Shown piece by piece: positions 39,901-49,705 of a stretch of 64,000 nt of DNA; positions within the stretch are counted from its first letter, which is position 1, and the number at the start of each line of letters is the position of its first letter. Location of the stretch: the NCBI GenBank assembly GCA_036937835.1, contig CM072879.1, positions 7,434,501 through 7,498,500 of the forward strand. The letters are read 5' to 3'. The notes under the pieces were generated by a model. The model saw nothing but the letters and a program-made list of their open reading frames with translations. It ran no database searches and was not told the origin of the DNA. The translations under genes were made by a program, and so were the position numbers. Origin of the DNA: Pampus argenteus. Lineage: Eukaryota; Chordata; Actinopteri; Scombriformes; Stromateidae.

Positions 39901-40758
39901 ATTAACTGTACCATTAATGCCATAATCACTTATGAAAAACATGTGAACACGAGTGAATTACAAATGGACCATATGACAAAACAGTGTGTACCTGGAGACA
40001 TCAGGCAGCCACTGAGCAGTGAGGCTGGGCCACTCTAAAGCATGGGTCATAACCAGGTCATACAGGAAAGGAGTGTTTTTCTTCCAGATCTTGTACTCCT
40101 CATTTATCACCCTCTCCTCAACCGCATCATCAAATGCACCAACTGACAAATAGAGGGGGGGGGGGGGGGGTATTAAAGCACAGTATGCAATGTTGGGATG
40201 TCCCACAGTCTCCAGTCAACCCACTTTAAACACCTCTAAGATATCAAAGTATCCGCTTTATTTTTAGTTTAAGAGAAATTGTTAATGAATATCGGTGATC
40301 GTCAAGGCATTAATGACGCTCATCGAACAGCTGTTTGTAGTCGCATACAGTAAATGTTACTTAAATTAACGCCTGGACCGACTACTGTACAGTAACGTTA
40401 CGTAGCTGTATGGATGCATCTTTTGAGAAACATCACATATATCGTTAGCTCATTACGCTCCCGCTAACGTTAGCATGCTCGTAACAGCGTAACGGCCTCA
40501 CTAACGTTGGTTTATTAAAGTATACCGTGTACAAAGTCAAGTGGTCTTTAAAATGTGCGACAAACACGAGCTGCAAACTAAAACCTAAACTGTTGCCGCT
40601 TACACAATGAAAATGTATCCAGGTTCTGTTATGATTGATAAAGGTTAGCTCGTGCAGCTACGGCAGCTAGCTGCTACTAAAACTAGCCGTCAAAGAGCAG
40701 CGGTTTTTTTGTCGCAGACAACAATAAAAGCGTACACGTTACCTTCCTTATCAGCCAT
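36968..40758 (-). CDS. rbbp4: RBBP4, WD40 histone chaperone (12 exons)
   Basis: Exons in coding order: 40758-40743, 40142-39992, 39878-39733, 39604-39431, 39234-39119, 38947-38787, 38614-38488, 38320-38243, 38074-37998, 37876-37819, 37733-37623, 37030-36968. Phases join without error to give 425 residues, exactly the vertebrate RBBP4 length. The product is a seven-bladed WD40 protein that binds histone H4 helix 1 and serves in CAF-1, PRC2, NuRD and Sin3 complexes in the nucleus. Recognisable blocks include NEEYKIWKKNTPFLYDLVMT at the N-terminal helix, PNDDAQLDASHYDSEKG, and the acidic loop EEQSPEDAEDGPPEL that contacts histone H4. Exon 1 encodes only MADKE plus one base. The WD repeats (LMIWDTRSN, VALWDLRN, LNVWDLS) are intact. 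The divergent neighbour is tert, 1477 bp from start codon to start codon. Confidence 0.97.
37415..37475. repeat. Possible repeat fragment in rbbp4 intron 11
   Basis: CTGATGAAGATCCTGTGAGG followed by TCCAAACCGG resembles the 'ctgatgaag...ggtcgaaac' motif found near the 3' ends of several fish retroelements. Only a short fragment is visible. Confidence 0.25.
40155..40170 (-). repeat. G16 homopolymer beside the rbbp4 exon 2 acceptor
   Basis: Sixteen consecutive G on the plus strand. On the rbbp4 sense strand this is C16, ending 12 bases upstream of the exon 2 splice site, so it forms part of the polypyrimidine tract. Confidence 0.9.
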
Positions 40759-42235
40759 TGTAGGTATTTCAATTAGCCGATAGACCAGAGATTTAGTGCC
40801 CTGTCTCCGGTCCTACTCTCGGTGTGTGCTAGCAAACCGCTAAACCCCTGTTGTTTAAGGCACAACTGACCGACGCTAACGATGCTAAGTTAAAGCTAAC
40901 AGCCGAGTGTGCGATATGCATTCGCGCGCTCCGTACAAGCGAGGGGGGGCGTCGACCAATCAGAAAGCAGCATATGTGCGCGTCATGAGCGTTCTCTTCA
41001 TACGTCCACGGTCATGAGCGTCTTTCCTCAGTCAGAGCCATCTTTCTCTGGCTCTGGTGATGACCAGCAGAGGGCGGCAGGAGGCCCTCAGTGCTGCCCA
41101 CAAAGGCCTAAAAGAGGCCTTTTAAGAGGAATGGCATTTTTTCACTTTATTTAATATATTTGTTAATTTTTCATTGCATACAAGTGACGGATGCTAATCC
41201 CTGTATGTAGGTTAATTTAAAAGCCTCCCTCAATAAGTTAAGTTAATTTTACTTACAACAGCTTAATGTTCAGAAATATATTTTTTTTAATTTTATTTTA
41301 TGTTATTGAAGATTATTAATTTACCAAAATCACAACATGTAAATCATATAATTACCTCCTAACGCCCAAGGCACATTAGATAAGAAAGATAACTTAAATG
41401 ATGTAAAATAATAATATAATATTATAGATAATAGATAGATAAATTCATAATAATAATAAGTCTTTACTCTTCGATAGTTGCTCAAGATGCCATCAAATAT
41501 ATTCAGTTATTTATGAGCTCTGAGGAGTTTTCTTTTCATTAAATAATACAGTAAATATGTCTACATATGTTTTCTTCACTTCTCCACCTGCAGGTGATTC
41601 AAAAGCTTATATGAGTTTCTCATATCAGTTATATATTCGCCACATTTACTGCCCTCTTTGTGTTTCCTTGGACAGCCTTTCCCTGTTGAGCTTCAGTGAG
41701 ACAAAAAATGTTTAATATCATAATAAAACATTTTTGAAATAATAAAAATAGAACAGAACAAATAGCTACTGTAACAAACAACATTCACCACACCTTAAAT
41801 GTATCCGTAAAGACATTTGGCCAACACCTATTAATAATAATAATAATAAAATTATAATAATACATTTGACTAGACTTTAAATGTTTGGATTTTCAGTTCA
41901 CGACATAGAAAACTTCCCTTATTAAGAGCTTTATTGGAATTACATGAAAATCGCTCAAACTTTGTACGGACGTTTGCGTGATAAGGGCCCAGTTTCCCAA
42001 AAGCTCGTATTTATGATAAAAGACAACACGTCCTTTCTTATTCGCTATTGGTCCACTGTGAAATCACGGGAGTAGTAAAAGGCTTTCTGATTGGATACTT
42101 GCTTTTAACTGCTCTTGCACTGATAGTGCCCCACGCGGGTTTTTAAAATAGCACAAATATAGGCTTGCTAACCAACGCACACTGCACTGTCTGCTATGTC
42201 TTGAGTAATACTACAGAGGCTTTTATGCAGCCAGC
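40759..42235. promoter_or_regulatory. Head-to-head rbbp4/tert intergenic region, likely bidirectional promoter
   Basis: The rbbp4 start (40758, minus) and tert start (42236, plus) face away from each other across 1477 bp. Near rbbp4 the sequence is richer in CpG (40921-41040) with a CCAAT motif at 40956-40960. Near tert there are two inverted CCAAT motifs (42047-42051, 42090-42094), a CG-rich patch at 42131-42139 and an A/T-rich TATA-like stretch at 42141-42150, about 90 bases before the tert ATG. The middle (41.15-41.95 kb) is A/T-rich with several short TAA arrays. No coding sequence was recognised. Promoter function is inferred from gene orientation. Confidence 0.6.
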
Positions 42236-45200
42236 ATGTCTACAACTGATATGTCCCGAGTGTTGGATATCCTCCGTTCATTGTATCGACACATACATAC
42301 ACTGGAGGAGTTTGCGGACAGCATCGTGTTCAGAGAGGGACAGAAAGCACTTCTCATTCAACAGTCAGACACAAACCGCTTCAAATCCTTCGTCCGGGGC
42401 GTTTTTGTTTGCTGTGACAAAGAGCTACAGCAAGTGCCAAGCTGTAACCAGGTAATTTACCCGAGGTTTTATTAAAGAGTTTGGGGTCATGTCATATCGT
42501 TTACTTTACCTTCAACGTTGGTTATTAATGACAAACTTAAGTTTCAAGGCATTAACAACAGTAAACGTCACAAGAAATGAATGTATTACACGTAATTAAT
42601 AAATATGAATTATAAAAGTTCAACGTAGGTCAGATGCTCTATTGTGGATCTTCTAAGTTAGCTTCACAAGCAGAAATGATAAATGTCATATAAGTCTTGA
42701 GTCATGATATTGTGTGTTATGGATGCACAAACTTAAAGACAGCCCCACTAAGAGGTGTTTAATAGACTGAAATTGTTTTTTCTTAATGTAAAAGTGAATG
42801 AACGTGTCAGGACTTCGTTTACAATAGTCAAATGAGAGATGCTTGTTTATGTGATTTACTGTATTGTATGCTTTCCACAGATCTGTACGTTGCCTGAACT
42901 GCTGGCCTTTGTACTTAACAGTCTGAAACGTAAGAGAAAAAGAAACGTCTTGATACACGGCTACAATATTTTGTCCCTGGCTCAAGAGGAGCGGGATGCA
43001 GACCATTTCAAATTCCAGGGCGATGTAACTCAAAGTGCGGCCTACATCCATGGCAGTGATCTGTGGAAGAAAGTCACAGTACGTCTTGGCACAGACATCA
43101 CACGCTACCTGTTGGAGAGCTGTTCTGTGTTTGTGGCAGTTCCTCCTTCATGTGTTTTCCAAGTGTGCGGTGTTCCTGTCTATGACAGGGTGTCCGTGAC
43201 TGCTGCCGCCTCTGGGTTTTATCTTCAGTCTCGATCCAGAACACATAACAATACTCAGCTTGAAAGGTATCGAGGTACAGTGAAAAGGAAACAGGAAACT
43301 GGGAATCCAACCATCAGCAAGAAGAGGAAAAGAAAGGATGTTAGAGTGCAACGGGGTAAAAGAAAGAGAGAAACTGATCAGAACGATGAGGACGAAGTTA
43401 TGATTGGTTCTGGAAAGAGGCGACGGGAAACACAGCATGGACCCACACAGGAAATCCAACAGGTTTGCTATGAAACGGCGGAAGAAGGGCAACCCAGGTC
43501 AACCGCAGCGTCTCTAAAGACTCTGGAAAATAGCAGTAAAAGTTCTAAACAGCCTGTTGAAACAACCACAGTTCCTTTGGAGGGAAGACCCAGTTGGAGA
43601 TCAGGTATTTTCCCCCCTTTGCCTTCCACACAATGTTTTATTCGCACACTGGGATTTTTGTATGGTGGCAGGGGCATGCATGGCTTCCTTCTCAACAGGA
43701 AGATGAAAAGTGCTGAGGGATTTAGAAGACTACAAGGGCAAGATTTAGTAAGAATAATTTTCTTTGAGGGACTGGTGTATCTCAACGGGGTCGAGAGAAA
43801 GCCAAAGAAACTCCCCCGGCGCTTTTTTAACATGGTTTCTGTGTTTAGTCAGCTGTTGCGTCAACACAGGAGATGTCCCTACAGCAAAATACTGCAGAGG
43901 ATGTGCCCACTCGTGGAGGAGAGAGATGGAGGACAGGGGGAAATGAGCTCTCTCTTGTCCCAACACTGTGCACCTCACCGGGTCTACCTGTTCGTCAGGG
44001 AGTGCCTCTCCTCTGTGATCCCACCGGCGCTGTGGGGCTCTGTCCACAACAGAGTCAATTTCTTTGCGAGGGTCAGGGGGTTCTTGCGTAGTGGCAAGTT
44101 TGAGAGGATCTCTCTGGCTGAGCTGATGTGGAAGATCAAGGTGAATGACTGTGACTGGTTGAAGATCAGTAAGACAGGTGAGATTATTGCGGATGCTAAC
44201 CGTTTTGTCTTCCAGATGTTTTGAGTCACTTAACTAAACCGCTTTCATCTGCAGGCCGGGTTCCACCCAGTGAGCTTGCATATCGGACACGGGTCCTGGG
44301 TCAGCTCCTGGCTTGGCTTCTGGATGGTTACGTTATAGGTCTTGTCCGAGCCTGTTTCTATGTCACCGAGAGTTTTGGGCAGAAGAACGCACTCAGGTTC
44401 TACAGACAGGAAGTCTGGGCCAAACTGCTGGACTTAGCCTTCAGGTACACATATATATACAATGGCTCAATTTCATACAGTCATGGGATAAAAGTTTTAA
44501 AAAAAAAAGTTGAAAACCATGTTTGTGATTTAGAGGTCACCTGTCTAAGGGCCAGATGGAGGAGTTGACTCCAGCTCAGGTGGCGTCCCTCCCTAAAGCC
44601 ACCGTTGTCTCCCGCCTTCGCTTCATTCCAAAGACTGATGGCATGAGGCCTATCACACGAGTCGTAGGAGCAGATGCCAAAACGAGGGTACATTGTTCTA
44701 ATGACATGACATTTCTTCCTAACATCACTGTCCATGAGTTGTCAAAAGATGTTAATGCATGTTGTGCTTGAGATATCTCTATATAGTGCATGTGCTAATT
44801 ATTTTGGGACTTTTTTTTTTGTCCTGCAGCTCTACAGAGGGCGTGTCCGGGACCTGCTGGATATGCTGCAGGCCTGTGTGCGCTCCACTCCATCCCTCCT
44901 GGGCTCCACAGTGTGGGGGATGACTGATATTCACAAGGTGTTGTGCTCTCTGGCTCCGACCCAGAAGGACAAGCCACAACCACTGTACTTTGTTAAGGTT
45001 TGTATTTGACCTTACTTTTAATTGTCTTGGCAAAAGTATTTTACAAAAATGGTGACTCCAAAAAGCATTATGTCTTAAAACTGTAAAAATGTGTTCAGTT
45101 ATTTGTTGACTGCTGTTTTCCACCTTGGATTCATTTATTTTTTTATTATTTGATTTGTGCTTTCTCTGTTTTTTTTAAGGTGGATGTAAGTGGAGCCTAT

Positions 45201-45374
45201 GAAAGTCTGCCTCATGACAAACTCATCGAGGTGATTGGCCAGGCCCTGTCACCTGTCCATGATGAGCTCTTTACCATACGCCGCTATGCCAGGATTTGGG
45301 CAGATTCCCACGAGGGCCTGAGAAAGTCCTTTGTTAGACAGGTACCACCATACATGCATACACATATGCTCACA

Positions 45375-45432
<58 letters not shown>

Positions 45433-48400
45433 CACAATATTTTGCCCATTTGGAAAGATTCAGATTTTTGTTAATACAGGCAGATTTCCTTGAGGACAAC
45501 ATGGGCTCCACTAACATGAAAGGGTTTGTGACGTCACTGCAGAAAATGGGCAAAGTTCATCATGCCATACTGGTAGAGCAGGTGAGATTGACATCGTCAG
45601 ATATTTCCTTTAGACAAGGACATAGTTTACCTGCGTATGTTCAACACACTGAAGCATCTCCATTACTTTTCTTCCTTCTAGCATTTCTGCTCAGATCTTC
45701 ACGGCAAAGAGGCATTGCAGTTTTTCAGCCAAATGCTAACTGGCAGTGTTGTTCAGTTTGGGAAGAAGTAAGCATTGTCTCTATTTTTAGCTGCTATTAT
45801 TAAATTAATAAACTTATGCTCCATGTAAAATGTGCACCAATCCTACTCGATTTGTCCTGACTTTGCCAGTATTTGACCATTACTTGATTTTGGCCGTCTG
45901 TTGCAGAACATATCGTCAGTGCCGAGGGATTCCTCAGGGATCGGTTGTGTCCAGTCTGCTCTGCTGTCTCTGCTACGGTCACATGGAGAATGTCCTGTTC
46001 AAAGACACTACTGTAAACAAAGGGTACAGCAGGACCTCTCCGTATTTTGTCACCATCTACTTCTATAGATGTAATAACACATGAGCAGCAGCAGAGAGCA
46101 GTCTTTGTGTATTGTCGCTCTTTTCTGTTAACTGTATATGTTACTTCCCTCTCTGCCGCCTCCTCCTCCTACTACTCCTACTCCTCTTCGTCCTAGATGT
46201 TTGATGAGACTGGTGGATGACTTCCTTCTCATCACTCCTGACCTACATGAAGCACAAAGCTTTCTCAAGTATGATTCATCAACTTTGTCCTACATGTCAC
46301 TGTTTCATGTGACACCACATATCTCAACCTGTACCAGTGAAAATGCTTTGGGAATATATTAATTTTTTACATTTACCAATAGACAATTTTAAATATTATG
46401 TATTTTGACAAATGGTTTATTTCTTTTTGGCTGCTATGTTGTGTATATATTGTATCTGTAGTTATGGAAAACATAGTGTATTATGTTTTTAGTTCCCAGT
46501 GATGAAGTATTTTTTTATTTTTTTATTTTTTTTTTTGTAAAGATGGGGCAACAAACTTTTTTTTCTATATGGAAAAAAGTTGAGAGGCACAGATTTAACA
46601 TAACATGATGCTCAATGTTTAATTTAGCAATCGATGACATCACATGCACATTGTGGTCTAGGATCCTGCTGGCTGGGGTGCCACAGTACGGTCTGGTGGT
46701 CAACCCACAGAAGGTGGTGGTCAACTTTCAAGTGTCGGATGATGTGGGCTCTTGTCCCGGTATTCGCGTGCTGCCGCCTCACTGTCTCTTCCCCTGGTGT
46801 GGCTTGCTGCTGGACACACACTCGCTGGACGTCTACAAAGATTATTCCAGGTGAAGCTGCTTGTCACCTGTAATTATACTGCAGACTTATTTCTCTAACT
46901 GTAAAGTTAAGTTCACTGGGGTGTTCGTCTTTATGGTTTCTTGTAAGTTGAGCGAAACCCCCTCATGTACTTTGTACCTACTCATAAACACTCTTACAGA
47001 GAACTCTGTAACATGGATGTTTGATATTCTTGTATAAAACACAGTAAACATTATAACCGCAGAACAAATTCACTTGTATGTTTTCATTGTAAATTCTTTA
47101 ATGGTGTTTGATTACATTTTAAAATCTATTTTTTACATTTCTCACAGCTATGCAGGCCGGTCTCTGCGCTACAGCCTTACTTTGGGCTCTTCCCACTCAG
47201 CTGGGCAGCAAATGAGGAGGAAACTAATGGCTATCCTCAGACTCAAGTGTCATGCTCTGTTCTTGGACCTTAAGGTCAGAGAAATAATGATTCTAACAGT
47301 TTTTCAATTGCCCACCTTTATTTCCAAGGAAAAATTAGACAGATATGCTGAAGGACACCAGAGTACGATTAACAAACAAATGTTTTTTGAGTAGAAACAA
47401 CTATTATTACTAAAAACTATTGAAATAATATCCATTGATTGCACCAGATTTCATGGCATTCATCGCCCACAGTGGGAAGTGTAATGACTTTGTTGAACCC
47501 TAAAATTTCATGACAGATGGTGAACACAGTAAACATACCATGACCAATTGTGCTGAACCTTTACTTCTTCTAACAAAAAAGCAGTCAGTGGTCTGATGTC
47601 GGTGAAAACACATAAATTCAGTTTGTTGTGGTCTATATAATGATGATGATGTTTTCTTCAGACCAATTCTCTCGAGGCGGTCTACAAGAACATCTACAAG
47701 CTGGTGCTGCTTCATGCATGCAGGTAAAGACAATGACCTTATATTTGACTCTTAGTAGTTTTTTTTTGTTTGTTTTTTTTGCATTATGACCTTCTGTTTT
47801 TTGTTTTTCTCTTTAGGTTCCATGTGTGCGCCCAGAGTTTGCCCTTTGGACAGACTGTTGCTAAGAACCCTATCTATTTCCTGCAGATGATATGGGACAT
47901 GGCAAAATACACCAATCAGCTCATCAAGCTTAGCAACAAAGGCAACATTTCTCATTCATACATCTATAAAAAAAATGTGAACAATATCAAATTCGATATT
48001 AATTACTATATGTCCTTTTTTATCTTCTCAAGTTTGCACCTCTGCCTTCTATCTCCAGGTGTGATTTTAAGCTGTAAGGCCCAGACAGGCATTGTGCAGT
48101 ACGAAGCGGTGGAGCTACTTTTCTGTCTTTCATATCTGCTGGTATTGCCACAACACCGTTCTCACTATAAGGATCTGCTCCCGCACCTGCACAAACGTAT
48201 GTACCCTACGCAAACGCACACAAATATCACAGAGAAAGTATCCTATGGCGACACTGACTACTGATAGCCACATTCCATTCCATTGTACATTGTGAAGAAC
48301 TTTAAATGTAAATGGAGCAGTGTTCCCAGACATGCTCAGTGACGTCTGCCTTCTCTGGAAGGTGAAAAAATGATCGCTGTTATTAGTCACAAGAAGTGAT

Positions 48401-48921
48401 GCAGATGATCCAGTGGAAGTCAGGAAGAGGCACAAATGCAGAAAAAACAAAAACCCAAACAAGCCACCAACTAAGGAAAATTACATAATAAGGATTGCGT
48501 TTTCTCTACTGCTGGCTGTGTGCCCACAGGAAATGGAGCCTCCTTCACTCCATAAATGTGTAATACATAAATGTCAGCACTGGAATTTGCCATGAAGGCC
48601 ACTCGCGTTGAATGTGGACTTTGTGAGAAGTACACGCGCCACATATCTAGATACAGTTAACATTTGTCAACAACATGATCTTAGAAGTACAGAAGACTGT
48701 TTATTGCCACCTTTTAAGCAGTTTTTACAGGAGTTGGAAAAGGTTCAGGTTAATAGATCTGAGTTTATTTATTTATTTATTTGAGTTCCGACTCTCATAT
48801 TGTCATCCTCCTGACAGGGAAGCGTAGTCTGGAGCGGCGTCTGGGGGATTTGAGGCTGGCTAGGGTCAGACAGGCTGCTAACCCCAGGACCCCTGTCGAC
48901 TTTTTAGCCATCCAGACTTAG
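42236..48921 (+). CDS. tert: Telomerase reverse transcriptase (16 exons)
   Basis: Coding exons: 42236-42451, 42881-44177, 44255-44444, 44534-44687, 44830-44997, 45180-45341, 45480-45581, 45682-45767, 45907-46023, 46197-46268, 46662-46850, 47148-47274, 47662-47723, 47817-47941, 48059-48196, 48818-48921. Phases match throughout, giving 1102 residues; vertebrate TERT also has 16 exons. The protein adds telomeric repeats using the TR RNA template in the nucleus. Visible parts: TEN domain in exons 1-2; a basic linker with nuclear-localisation-like clusters (near residues 217-260); T motif FYVTESFGQKN (539-549); motif 1/2 LRFIPKTDGMRPI (596-608); motif A VDVSGAY with catalytic Asp677; motif B QCRGIPQGS; motif C LVDDF with Asp838 and Asp839; motif E WCGLLLD; and a C-terminal thumb ending FLAIQT. 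All three catalytic aspartates are present. Intron 14 appears to be GC-AG. AATAAA lies at 49540-49545. Confidence 0.97.
45378..45429. repeat. (TA)n microsatellite in tert intron 6
   Basis: About 25 uninterrupted TA units lie between tert exon 6 (ends 45341) and exon 7 (starts 45480), filling over a third of the 138-bp intron. Confidence 0.95.
48763..48782. repeat. Short (TTTA)n tract in tert intron 15
   Basis: Four to five TTTA units, 35 bases before tert exon 16. On the minus strand it reads as overlapping AATAAA motifs and could act as a distal poly(A) signal for slc6a18, though it lies inside tert. Confidence 0.7.
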
Positions 48922-49705
48922 ACTACGAGTTTGGCCCAATCAAAGCTTCCAGCACAACCAAGAAACCCCCAGCAGCTGAAAGGTACGGATACGTCTTTAG
49001 TCCGGCTTCTCTGATATGTTAATATGTAGCACGAAGTATGATTCATTTAGTTATATATTTTTATTTAAATCTTGTCTCATCCTCAGGCTTTGGGGGAATA
49101 AGATGAGCAGCAGTGAAACAGTGATTTGTATATAAGTGGTCCTCAGTGTGCCATAGAAATCACAACTTACTCATTGAGTGTCTGAAAAGGTGGTTGCAGA
49201 AACAGTCCTTGATCATGTGATACAAAACACTAAACAAACCCTATAAAAAACCATAACCAGATAAGTAAATACTTTACTAGACCTCATCTCATCTCATAGC
49301 CGTTTGTCTCTCTGGACTTTGATTTACACCTATTGGTAATTTTCCGTGCATAAGACGTGTTGTCACTTGTGCAGATGTAAATGAGTTCAAATTATCCTGT
49401 TTCGTGACATTTTATAATGACTGTTCTGACTACATTTCTAAATGCTGAATCAAGAGAAACTGTGTTTCAGTGTGACGCGTTAGATTTGTCTCACTGCTGT
49501 ATTTACATCATGTACTAAGAAGTTAATGTTTTAGTGTTAAATAAATCTAGTCTTGTTATTAACGAAACAAATGTGAGTTATAAGTAAGGTTGGGAAGTGA
49601 CAAATCCTGATCAGTGCAAACATAAAACAACAACATGATCAACTGTTGTCCATGAATTAATTGATAACCATCAGAACTCAGGAAGTCTGTTACTTGCAAA
49701 AGTCA
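48922..49705. other. tert and slc6a18 convergent 3' regions
   Basis: The 784 bases between the two stop codons have no recognisable coding content. The tert poly(A) signal AATAAA is at 49540-49545. On the minus strand the first obvious AATAAA left of the slc6a18 stop is near 49057, so the two 3' untranslated regions may overlap. The human TERT and SLC6A18 genes also point tail to tail. Confidence 0.6.
49540..49545 (+). terminator. tert: Putative tert polyadenylation signal
   Basis: AATAAA, about 620 bases downstream of the tert stop codon and before the slc6a18 stop at 49706. Confidence 0.5.

Noticed and set aside
45529..45540. CRE octamer (TGACGTCA) inside tert exon 7
   Set aside because: It lies in coding sequence that is explained by the protein (FVTSLQ) and has no sign of regulatory context.
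47770..48264. Single 164-codon frame spanning tert exons 14 and 15
   Set aside because: It is two tert exons plus the stop-free 117-bp intron and flanking intron sequence, not a separate gene.
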